Part shown: piece by piece, positions 8,169 through 16,488 of the stretch
Position numbering within the stretch: position 1 is the first letter of the stretch
Layout: each line of letters begins with the position of its first letter
Source of the DNA: Granulicella sp. dw_53
GTDB lineage: Bacteria; Acidobacteriota; Terriglobia; Terriglobales; Acidobacteriaceae
Reading direction: 5' to 3'
Assembly (NCBI RefSeq): GCF_018449545.1
Contig: NZ_JAAVUR010000009.1
Span: 186,001-250,000 of the forward strand
DNA length: 64,000 bases
Made by a program: the position numbers and the translations under genes
The notes under the pieces: model-generated
The model's input: only the letters and a program-made list of their open reading frames with translations
The model's database searches: none
Told to the model about the DNA's origin: nothing

Positions 8169-9619
8169 AACGTCAAGTCTTATTGTTAGCGAGCATGGCT
8201 GTTCTTCTGTTATCTGGATGCATGGTGGGTCCGAAGTATGTCAAGCCAGTAGCACCCGCACCTCCAAGCTTCAAAGAAACGACGGAGTGGAAAGAGGGCG
8301 ATGGCTGGAAGATCGCGCAACCGAATGACGCGAGTCTCAGAAACAAATGGTGGGAGGCGTATGGTGATCCCAAGCTGAATGAGTTGGAAGACCAGGTCGA
8401 GCCGTCCAACTACTCTTTGAAAATTGCCGAAGCAAACTTCCGTCAGGCGCGCGCCGCAATCCGTTTCAATCGGGCGGCAGAAGCTCCGACCATCGGAACC
8501 TCCCCAAGCATCTCCTCGGTTCGCTCTTCGGCAAATCAGCCCTATTTCCCGGCGTCGCTAGTTAACAACGGATCGGGCGAATTCACCCTTCCGGTTGACC
8601 TCTCGTATGAGATCGATCTCTGGGGGCGTGTTCGTCGCGCCGTTACTGCGTCACGGGAGCAGGCGCAGGCAAGCGCCGCCGACCTCGCCACCGTAAAACT
8701 TAGCCTCCACGCAGAATTGGCGATTGACTACTTCGAGATCCGAAGCGCCGACGCCCAGGAGAAGCTGCTTACCGATACGGTAAAGGCATATAGCCAGGCG
8801 CTGGATCTAACAAAAAATCGTTTTGAAGGGGGTGCAGCTCCGAAGTCGGATGTGACCCAGGCCCAGACTCAACTCGACCAGGCACGCGTTCTTGCCTCTG
8901 ACATTCGAGTCCAGCGGGCCCAATACGAACATGCATTGGCGATTCTTATCGGGAAGCCTCCAGCCGAGTTCGACCTCCCTGCTACCCCACTCAACCTTCA
9001 GCCTCCGACGCTTCCAACGGTTCCCGTTTCTCTTCCAACGCAGCTCCTTGAGCGACGCCCGGATATTGCCGCCTCAGAACGTCGAATGGCGGCCGCCAAT
9101 GAACAGATAGGAATCGCCAAAGCCGCTTATTATCCAACTCTCAATCTGGCCGCCCTTGCCGGACTTGAAGGGACTTCATTGTTGAATTGGTTCAACTGGC
9201 CAAGTCGCCTCTGGGCGGTAGGACCAAGTCTCTCCGAAACCATCTTTGATGGCGGACGGCGAAAAGCTACATCAGAGACCGCACTGGCCGGGTACGATGG
9301 TTCGGTCGCGACGTATCGTCAGACCACCCTGGGAGCTTTTCAAGAGGTTGAAGACAATCTCGTTGTATTGCGTGTCCTAAGTACCGAGTCGATCCAACAA
9401 CACTCTGCAACCGATTCCGCCGAACAGTCGCTCCACCTCTTCGAGAATCGTTATGCAGGGGGAGTGGATACGTATCTTCAGGTCGTCACCTCTCAGACGA
9501 CCGCCCTGGCAAACGAGAGAAACGATATTGAGATTATGAGGAGACGCCTCGAAGCGAATGTCCTGCTGGTCAAAGCACTGGGCGGCGGTTGGGACGTAAC
9601 TGACTTGCCAAAGCTCTAG
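8165..9619 (+). CDS. RND efflux outer-membrane factor, NodT-type lipoprotein
   Basis: A 484-residue TolC-like outer-membrane channel of the NodT/OprM lipoprotein group. The N-terminus is a lipoprotein signal with lipobox LLSGC (cysteine at residue 19), followed by the family hallmark MVGPKYVKP. Two long repeat units of helical coiled-coil and beta-strand follow, including SYEIDLWGRVRRA and the LLERRPDIAASERRMAAANEQIGIAKAAYYPTL region typical of the family. GTG 8165 overlaps the adaptor stop. Being last, it completes a pump-adaptor-channel operon, so the system is probably self-sufficient. Confidence 0.93.
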   Translation: MKRQVLLLASMAVLLLSGCMVGPKYVKPVAPAPPSFKETTEWKEGDGWKIAQPNDASLRNKWWEAYGDPKLNELEDQVEPSNYSLKIAEANFRQARAAIRFNRAAEAPTIGTSPSISSVRSSANQPYFPASLVNNGSGEFTLPVDLSYEIDLWGRVRRAVTASREQAQASAADLATVKLSLHAELAIDYFEIRSADAQEKLLTDTVKAYSQALDLTKNRFEGGAAPKSDVTQAQTQLDQARVLASDIRVQRAQYEHALAILIGKPPAEFDLPATPLNLQPPTLPTVPVSLPTQLLERRPDIAASERRMAAANEQIGIAKAAYYPTLNLAALAGLEGTSLLNWFNWPSRLWAVGPSLSETIFDGGRRKATSETALAGYDGSVATYRQTTLGAFQEVEDNLVVLRVLSTESIQQHSATDSAEQSLHLFENRYAGGVDTYLQVVTSQTTALANERNDIEIMRRRLEANVLLVKALGGGWDVTDLPKL

Positions 9620-10003
9620 TTTGATAAAGAACGATCCCGTCATCGTTCAGAGCGGCAGATCGCCTGTGCATCGCCCCCCAAGTTGTTTGGGAGAGAGTGG
9701 GGTGAATCTTCACATTGGCCTCTCGATGCGCAGATATTCTGGCCCGATGACGCCTCCTTGTTTTACATATGAACGATGTCTATATGTGTTCTAGGTGATG
9801 AGGGATTTTTTGCGGCGGACTCCCAAACTGAATTGAAGCATTACTGCCTTTTCTCCCAAAAGGGGACAGACAGAGAGACATGTGGTTCGGACTGCAGATC
9901 CGCCTACTAGTTTTCACTTTGGTTATTTACAGTGTTCTCCGTAGCCTGACTCCCCAACCTGCACTGCTTGCGAGCGTAACCGCAACCAAATTTAAGGAGG
10001 ACG
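9620..10003. other. intergenic region after the efflux operon
   Basis: 384 bases without a convincing gene. A perfect 7-bp hairpin (GAACGAT, six-base loop, ATCGTTC, 9629-9648) sits ten bases after the channel stop but lacks a T-tract, so termination there is uncertain. The right end carries a strong ribosome-binding site (AAGGAGG, 9994-10000) for the propeller gene. The rest probably holds that gene's promoter; I cannot assign -35/-10 boxes with confidence. Confidence 0.5.
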
Positions 10004-11653
10004 ATGCGGATGCCCACAAAGAATCGTGACGTTTCGTTGCTGATGACGGCATTGATCTGCATGCTGTTATTAATCTGGGCGCCAAGTGCACAAAGCCAAT
10101 CAGAGGTATCGGCATCTGGCCAATGGCAAGAGGCCGGACGGGATCTGAACAACACCCGAAGCCAGCCGACAGAGCATTCAATAGGTCCCGCCAACGTTAA
10201 CGGCTTGAAACCCAAATGGGTCTTCACAGCGAGCGGCGATGTTTCTGCTACTCCTACTGTGGCTGACGACGCAGTCTACTTCCCCGATTGGGGCGGGCAC
10301 CTCTTCGCAGTCAATAAGAATACCGGGCAGCTCATCTGGAATCACAAGATCTCAGCTTACGATAGCGCCGCCGGAGCTATCTCTCGCGTTAGTCCCGCTG
10401 TGGATCATGATCAATTAATTATCGGGGACATTATCAGCTCTCAGGCCCATGATGGCGCGAACGTGATGTCACTAGATCGAGAGACAGGAGAACTCCGCTG
10501 GATTACACATGTGGATAGTCATCCCTCAGCAATCATGACTGGATCTCCCGTTGTCTTCGACGGTGTGGTTTACGTTGGAGTTTCTTCGTTGGAAGAAGGT
10601 CTGGCAACGAATCTTAGTTATCCATGCTGCAGCTTTCGCGGCAGTGTAGTGGCGCTCGATGCGAAGACCGGTCAGGTGCTTTGGAAGACCTACGACATGC
10701 CAGAGAACGGTGCTCAACCGGGTGGATACAGTGGCGGTGCGGTGTGGCAACCACCCGCGATTGATCCAAAGCGCGGCTTGCTCTACGTTGCTACAGGGAA
10801 CAACTACACCGTACCCGCAACTGTGGCGGCTTGCCAAAACGCAGATCCGACTGCAAACTGCACCGCTTCTGACGATTATTTCGACACCGCACTCGCATTG
10901 GATTTAAAGACCGGCCAGACCAGATGGGCCAAAAAGCTGCAAGGCTTTGATACCTGGACAGTAGCTTGCCTCCGTCCACCCGGAACAAACCCGAACTGCC
11001 CCGTACGGACTAGTCCAGATTTCGACTTTGGCGGGTCAGGACCTAACCTCCTGGATAATATCGTTGGCTTTGGCCAGAAGAGCGGTATCTATTGGGCGCT
11101 TAATCCCGATAACGGGAATATCGTTTGGAGCACACCGGTTGGCCCGGGCGGATGGGGCATCCAGTGGGGCACTGCCACCGACGGTAAGCGCATTTATGCT
11201 GCGATTGCAAATAACAGCCATCTCCCCTATACGTTAGTCCCATCGGGACAGCAGATTACCTGGGGATCGTGGAGCGCGCTCGACGTCGCGACCGGCAAGA
11301 TTCTTTGGCAGACCGCAGACCCGACTGTAGGCGCCATTGACACTGGCGCGGTAAGCGTTGCGAACGGCGTCATGTACGCAGGCTCTTATTCAAGGCAGAT
11401 GTACGCACTAGACGCCAACACCGGAACAATCCTCTGGACCTTTGCGAGCGGCGGGTCTGTAATCGATGGCCCATCAATCGTGGACGGTGTCGTCTATTGG
11501 GGATCTGGGTACCGGAGAATGGGCGGAATCGGAAATAACAAAGTGTATGCGTTCACCGTGGCTGACTCGGATGATTCGAGGCAGGTACGTCAATCAGGCC
11601 ACCTAGGTGCGGCCTCAATGCAGCCGATATGGAACAAGTGGAGCTTCCACTAA
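10004..11653 (+). CDS. secreted PQQ-type beta-propeller protein (polyvinyl-alcohol-dehydrogenase-like)
   Basis: A 549-residue exported protein. Residues 5-32 form a signal peptide ending near SAQSQS. The rest contains at least seven quinoprotein tryptophan-docking motifs of the form TG-x-x-x-W (TGQLIWNHK, TGELRW, TGQVLW, TGQTRW, NGNIVW, TGKILW, TGTILW), as expected of a PQQ-binding propeller. Overall resemblance is to polyvinyl alcohol dehydrogenases, but the cytochrome c domain with CxxCH is absent, so electrons would have to pass to a separate carrier. There is a Cys-Cys pair (SYPCCSF) of the kind seen near PQQ in alcohol dehydrogenases. ATG 10010 is an alternative start with better spacing from AGGAGG. 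Its last 39 bases overlap the convergent GH28 gene. Substrate is unknown. Confidence 0.8.
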   Translation: MRMPTKNRDVSLLMTALICMLLLIWAPSAQSQSEVSASGQWQEAGRDLNNTRSQPTEHSIGPANVNGLKPKWVFTASGDVSATPTVADDAVYFPDWGGHLFAVNKNTGQLIWNHKISAYDSAAGAISRVSPAVDHDQLIIGDIISSQAHDGANVMSLDRETGELRWITHVDSHPSAIMTGSPVVFDGVVYVGVSSLEEGLATNLSYPCCSFRGSVVALDAKTGQVLWKTYDMPENGAQPGGYSGGAVWQPPAIDPKRGLLYVATGNNYTVPATVAACQNADPTANCTASDDYFDTALALDLKTGQTRWAKKLQGFDTWTVACLRPPGTNPNCPVRTSPDFDFGGSGPNLLDNIVGFGQKSGIYWALNPDNGNIVWSTPVGPGGWGIQWGTATDGKRIYAAIANNSHLPYTLVPSGQQITWGSWSALDVATGKILWQTADPTVGAIDTGAVSVANGVMYAGSYSRQMYALDANTGTILWTFASGGSVIDGPSIVDGVVYWGSGYRRMGGIGNNKVYAFTVADSDDSRQVRQSGHLGAASMQPIWNKWSFH

Positions 11654-13012
11654 GACCGGCTGCTTGGGTGCCGGGATCACTTCGGCCTTAGACATCAATC
11701 TCCCCGTGACATTCGAAGTCCGTAGCAAAGGGCCAGCGAAGCCGGTAACCGTGATGCTCTTCAGACTTGCATTCCGAACATTCGCCAAGGTCATCCCCTT
11801 CGCGCAGGTTCCGCTAACCTCTTCGAATGTGAAGCCATCCAAGGGTTTCTGTTCTGCGATTTCGGTAGCTTCCAGCAACACCGGCGCATCCCTCACGCGG
11901 ATTTTTTGAAACAGAATATTTCGGAAGAGGGGAACGCCCTTCAAACCAGCGACCGGATCGGCATCCTGAATGCCTGCACTTGTTTGGCTGATCTTCAGGA
12001 AGCCCTGTCGCATATTGGCCGCTTCAAAATCGCGAACGCTGATGTTTTCGATAAAGGCTCCTCGTCCCACGCGGCTCTTAATGTAGATGGCAAATTTAAA
12101 CACACTCGTGACCTTGCAATGCTCGATGACTACATTGCGGATACCTCCAGAAGTCTCGCTCCCAATGCCGATGCAGGCATAGCCGCGGCCTTCCAGAGTA
12201 CAGTTCACAATGCGGACATCCTCGGTGGGCCGCGCCATCTGGTTGGCCTCTTCACCACGACCTGACTTGAGCGAAATACAATCATCCCCCGACGCGATAT
12301 CGCAACTGTCAATCAGCACATGGCGGCACGAATCAATATCGATTCCATCGCCGTTGGTCTCGGTGCTGCGAACATTCAAATTCCGAAGCACGAGCCGGTC
12401 GCACAGCGTCGGATGGATCGACCACATGTGCTGGTAAAGCGTTGAGAAGCCCTCCATATGGACATCGTCACAATTGATAAACTCAATCAGAGCGGGGCGG
12501 CGCAGCGGATTTTCCTTCGTTGGCCTGCCCGCGACCGCTACATTGCCTTCGATAGTTCCGGGTCCGATAACCGCGATATGATTGGCGTCCAGCGCGTGAA
12601 TCAGCGCCGTATAACCTGCAATCCACTTCCCTTCCCACCTCACTTGCGCGACCTCGTAGTGCGCAAGATCGGGTGCCCCAAGCAGAACGGCGCCGGGCTC
12701 AAACCGCAACGTAACGTTGCTGCGCAGGCTTATGCCGCCTGTCAGATATCTCCCCGCTGGAACAAGCACATCACCGCCGCCAAGTACGTTCGCGCGGTCG
12801 ATCGTGCGCTGCAGGCTGGTCGTATCCAGCGTGACTCCATCGCCCACTGCACCGAAGTCGCGTACGTTCAGTTGCAACGACGGTGACAGGGCCGGTTGAT
12901 CCGTGCGTGCAAACGTCCCGCTGGAGAGGGCAGCCGGAGCCAGCATCATCAGGGCCGCAGTCTTGAGGAAGGATCGTCGATCAGGAGCGGAGAGCAGAGT
13001 GTTGTTCGTCAT
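11615..13012 (-). CDS. GH28 family glycosidase (polygalacturonase/rhamnogalacturonase-like), Tat-exported
   Basis: A 465-residue parallel beta-helix enzyme of glycoside hydrolase family 28, which hydrolyses galacturonan or rhamnogalacturonan in pectin. The N-terminus has a twin-arginine signal (DRRSFLKTAALMMLAPAA). The helix begins at the pectate-lyase-3-like segment NVRDFGAVGDGVTLDTTS. Catalytic motifs seen: NGDGID and SGDDCISLKSG (the three acids), and KSR for the RIK motif. The usual GHG motif is changed: the aligned segment reads GYACIGIGSE, Tyr where His is normal. Start ATG 13012 has AGGA upstream and lies only six bases after the DUF4450 gene, so the two are surely co-transcribed. The 3' end overlaps the convergent propeller gene. 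Confidence 0.88.
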   Translation of the reverse strand: MTNNTLLSAPDRRSFLKTAALMMLAPAALSSGTFARTDQPALSPSLQLNVRDFGAVGDGVTLDTTSLQRTIDRANVLGGGDVLVPAGRYLTGGISLRSNVTLRFEPGAVLLGAPDLAHYEVAQVRWEGKWIAGYTALIHALDANHIAVIGPGTIEGNVAVAGRPTKENPLRRPALIEFINCDDVHMEGFSTLYQHMWSIHPTLCDRLVLRNLNVRSTETNGDGIDIDSCRHVLIDSCDIASGDDCISLKSGRGEEANQMARPTEDVRIVNCTLEGRGYACIGIGSETSGGIRNVVIEHCKVTSVFKFAIYIKSRVGRGAFIENISVRDFEAANMRQGFLKISQTSAGIQDADPVAGLKGVPLFRNILFQKIRVRDAPVLLEATEIAEQKPLDGFTFEEVSGTCAKGMTLANVRNASLKSITVTGFAGPLLRTSNVTGRLMSKAEVIPAPKQPVLVEAPLVPYRLH

Positions 13013-13018
13013 GATTTC

Positions 13019-16000
13019 CTAGGTACGAGATAGAGTTGCCGCCAACAGTGCAATCACAACGCCATACAACTTAACTTCGATCTTCATTGCAGCGAGTTTC
13101 CTGCCTGGGTCAAGCGGCAGATGGATCAAATTTGCGGCGCCGCCTGGCACCTCGCGTCCGCGGCCTTTAAAAGAAGCAAGATCGAGTACACGCACCATAC
13201 CCGTTTGCAGATCAACGCGGGTTGGTGGCGGCGCGATATCACGAAACAGATAATCGTCAATCAAGTAGTCCTGCTCAATCGGCCACCAATTTTCGGGATT
13301 GCGAAGATCGAGCGTAGTGTCTGTCCCGTCGGTATAGCGCACTCCTATCTGAGCGTGCACCATACGGCTGCATTGCGGCTGCGTTGTGCCAGCGAGCAGC
13401 AGCGAGAGGGTATGGGCCGAGCCCGTTAGAGGCAACGTCAACGCAGAACGATCCTGCTGCCAGAAGGAGAGGAACATGCAGTTCGCAGAAGAGGACGGCG
13501 TCCGGAACTGCAATTCGCCAGATATCAGAGTGCCGCCAAGTGCGCGTAAGCCTGTGTCATCGATCTTCGGCTGACGATCGAAGTTCGCCCAGCCGCCGGT
13601 GCCTGTCTCCGGAATAGAAAGTGAGCAGTATGGGGATCGCGGCGCTGCGTAGGAGCGGCTGAAGATCTCGGAGATATTCCCCGTGAGCACCGCACTGAGA
13701 TCGAGTGGCTCAACCCTTGCGGTGCGATAGCGGGAGACAGGCAACGGTTTAGGCTGCAGCACATGAAAAGTGATCGGCAACCACCAACTGCACGCTCCAT
13801 TTTGACGGCGCGCGAATACTGTGTGGACACCTTCCTTCGCGGCACGCCCACCACGCAGCGCACCCTGGGGATCGTCGACGGTTGCCGCAGCTTCAACTAC
13901 CGCGTCGCCCATAGAATAGGTGCGGTTTGCGGGCGGTCTCTCCAGTGCGGCTCCGCTCCACTCCACTTCTATCTTCCAGACGCTTGCGGGTGGAGATTCA
14001 AGTTGCAGCACAGGACTCCCGATCGCTTCCACAGACCATGCGGCCTGCACCACAGCGCCGTTGACGCGAACGGTCGGGTGTCCTGTCCGGGATGCACGCA
14101 GCATCACGCGTAGCGCTAATGGTCGGGCAAAACGAGGAGTCACTTCAAGTGACTCAGTGACGCCAATGCGCCTCCACGAAAGATTGAAGTCGGGATGGCC
14201 CAGGCTCGCCTGCGACCACTCTATAGGAAAACCCGGGCGAAGGTGGAGAACTCCTCCGAGGAGATCGGGCGAAACTCCAAAGAGGCCCTCAACCAGCGCC
14301 CGCGCAGTACATCCAATCGGATCGCCGAAGTCGCGCTGCGCCTCCTGGCGGTGAGCGTCCAACTGCGAGGTCATATGGAAATTACCCGGGGTAAGGCCCA
14401 TGAACATCGAGTCAAGCAGATTTCCCTTGAAGATCTGGAACGCGTCCTCCGCCATTCCCGCCTGCCACAGCGAGAGCGCCATATGCATATTTTCCGCGAG
14501 CAGCAGCAGATTCAAGGACCACTCGTAAGGTATCCAGTCGGAGCACGACAGCATCGCTCCGCCCCTAGGAACACCTAGCCCTTCCACTGGTACTGCGCGC
14601 AGCATTGCGAGACGCTCCGCGCACATCTGCCATGCCTCACGCGGTGTTGTGACCTGCGAGTCGATCGTGTGATAGATCGTCCAAAGAGCTGGCGATGTGT
14701 AGACTGTCTCTGGCCCGAGAAGATCCTTGCTCTCCCCATAGGTGCCCTGGTCCGGCAACCAAAGCAGCTGGTGCATGCCCTCGAGGATCGAGGCCGCCTC
14801 TGCTTCATAAGGTGCATCGTCCTCTCCAAGCAGGCGTGCAAGCCGAGCAGCCTCACGATTCGCGAAGAAGTTATAAGCCGTCGAGTGCGCCGCCCCACCA
14901 CCGTTGTACTGCAGATTGTCGCTGGCCCAGATGCATGCGTATGCCTCGTATAGCGGTAACTCGCGACCAGACGCGGACTTCCATGTGCGGCGAAACAGCC
15001 TCTGTTCCCATGCCAGGTGCATCTTCAACGCAGGCCAGATCTCACGGGCGAACTCCAGGTCACCCGTCCACTTCAGATGGCGCAGCACGGCATCGAAGAA
15101 GACTAAGTTCATGTCGTAGTGGTTCTTCGAGAGGTCGCCCTGACTATGGAGTAGGTTTTCGGCACGAGCCAGATGAGCACCTGGATCTGGATGTCCTGTT
15201 GCAGGGTTTGAGGTGATAATCGGGCCGCGGTTCTGCTTTGCAATCCAGTGCCGCGCATGCTCGCGAAAACGGTCATGCCAACCCACTGCATCGAGCACAT
15301 AAGGACCTCGCCAACCTGCCAGAGCCGATCGCCACGCCACCGCGCCATGCATCACACAGCGTTGCGCGTCATCCCAGATTGCATCGCCGGCGGTGGCGAG
15401 CGCAGGACCCAACGCATCAACGAATGGGTCCGATGTTGCCACGTCGAGACGAGCAGCGACCCGATCCAATTGTTCGCGCCGCGCATGATAGGAAGCCTCG
15501 ATCTGCTGCGGCACCGTGCCCGATTGGCGATCGATAGACAGATACATTGGTTGCCTTTGCCACGGAGTCGAACCGATCAGGATAGGCAATGCAGCATCGG
15601 CAGAGGCAGAGGCCGCCAACTTGGTCCAGCTCGCATTCCACATTGAACCGTCAGCGACATGCATCTGCGAACCATCAGGGAAATAAAGCTGGAGATCGGC
15701 GGTGGGGCTGTGGAGCTTTGCCACATTCCCAATCACCTCATACCGATTCCCTTTGCATTCCTCAGGCCTTACCTGGAAGAATCGCGTCACCGGCTCAATC
15801 TCGCAGCCGATATCGCCTCCGCGCTTTCCTTTGCGTCCACTGACTCCACCAAACGCCCACGTAAGCTTCAGCTCGTCCGGCACGTTGGCCGACTCGACCC
15901 GAACCAGGATTCCAGAACCCTCTCCCTGCGTCATCACTTCAACTCGCACCGCGCTCTTCCCTAGCAAAGGATCGCGGACCTCATACTGCATCCGCCCGGC

Positions 16001-16411
16001 GCGGTAGAAGGCTTCTACCTCCGCCATTTGGAACATCCACTTTCCTGAAGATGCGGTGGCGATACCAAGTCGCAGGTTTCCTCCGTGCCCCGGCAGATAG
16101 AGCGAGAACTCCGGCAGATCGCCGCAATCCACTCTGAAGGCATTGTTAGGGCCGTAGAGTGGCCGATTGAAAAACTCCGTCCCATTCCGAATCAAGAAGC
16201 CGCCATCGCGTGGTGTGTAACGCAACGGACGTGCGGTATGCCCGTCCATAAGACCGCGCACAACACCCGCAATCTCCTCCGGTGAAGTACCCGCGGACTG
16301 TGGACGTTGCATTGCCTGTCCATGCAAGAGGCCACGCCGCGTTGTAAGCAACGTGGCGGCCGCGGAAGAGGCAACGAAACGGCGGCGTGTCCAGTGCGGA
16401 AGCAAGCTCAT
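13019..16411 (-). CDS. DUF4450-type six-hairpin glycosidase-like protein, Tat-exported
   Basis: A 1,130-residue exported protein. It begins with a twin-arginine signal (WTRRRFVASSAAATLL). Residues about 60-260 resemble the DUF4450 domain (RPLYGPNNAFRVDCGDLPEF, then LYLPGHGGNLRLG and WAFGGVSG). Residues about 330-740 form an alpha/alpha six-hairpin toroid (for example HYDMNLVFFDAVLRHLKWTGD and AYNFFANREAARLARLLGED), the fold of many glycosidases. The remainder is beta-rich. Family members occur in pectin/rhamnogalacturonan loci of Bacteroidetes, from memory; activity is not settled. It lies between the receptor and the GH28 gene in one operon, so a role in pectin side-chain breakdown is inferred. 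An AGGA ribosome-binding site supports ATG 16411. Confidence 0.75.
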   Translation of the reverse strand: MSLLPHWTRRRFVASSAAATLLTTRRGLLHGQAMQRPQSAGTSPEEIAGVVRGLMDGHTARPLRYTPRDGGFLIRNGTEFFNRPLYGPNNAFRVDCGDLPEFSLYLPGHGGNLRLGIATASSGKWMFQMAEVEAFYRAGRMQYEVRDPLLGKSAVRVEVMTQGEGSGILVRVESANVPDELKLTWAFGGVSGRKGKRGGDIGCEIEPVTRFFQVRPEECKGNRYEVIGNVAKLHSPTADLQLYFPDGSQMHVADGSMWNASWTKLAASASADAALPILIGSTPWQRQPMYLSIDRQSGTVPQQIEASYHARREQLDRVAARLDVATSDPFVDALGPALATAGDAIWDDAQRCVMHGAVAWRSALAGWRGPYVLDAVGWHDRFREHARHWIAKQNRGPIITSNPATGHPDPGAHLARAENLLHSQGDLSKNHYDMNLVFFDAVLRHLKWTGDLEFAREIWPALKMHLAWEQRLFRRTWKSASGRELPLYEAYACIWASDNLQYNGGGAAHSTAYNFFANREAARLARLLGEDDAPYEAEAASILEGMHQLLWLPDQGTYGESKDLLGPETVYTSPALWTIYHTIDSQVTTPREAWQMCAERLAMLRAVPVEGLGVPRGGAMLSCSDWIPYEWSLNLLLLAENMHMALSLWQAGMAEDAFQIFKGNLLDSMFMGLTPGNFHMTSQLDAHRQEAQRDFGDPIGCTARALVEGLFGVSPDLLGGVLHLRPGFPIEWSQASLGHPDFNLSWRRIGVTESLEVTPRFARPLALRVMLRASRTGHPTVRVNGAVVQAAWSVEAIGSPVLQLESPPASVWKIEVEWSGAALERPPANRTYSMGDAVVEAAATVDDPQGALRGGRAAKEGVHTVFARRQNGACSWWLPITFHVLQPKPLPVSRYRTARVEPLDLSAVLTGNISEIFSRSYAAPRSPYCSLSIPETGTGGWANFDRQPKIDDTGLRALGGTLISGELQFRTPSSSANCMFLSFWQQDRSALTLPLTGSAHTLSLLLAGTTQPQCSRMVHAQIGVRYTDGTDTTLDLRNPENWWPIEQDYLIDDYLFRDIAPPPTRVDLQTGMVRVLDLASFKGRGREVPGGAANLIHLPLDPGRKLAAMKIEVKLYGVVIALLAATLSRT

Positions 16412-16488
16412 GTATTCATCCTGAGGTTGAAGAGCGCGACGGCCCCCGAGGCTTCCACCGGGCCCGTCGCATAGTAACGTCGCCGTCG

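Noticed and set aside
9629..9648. Hairpin after the efflux operon as a rho-independent terminator
   Set aside because: Stem is only 7 bp and no T-tract follows, so it is mentioned only as a hairpin.
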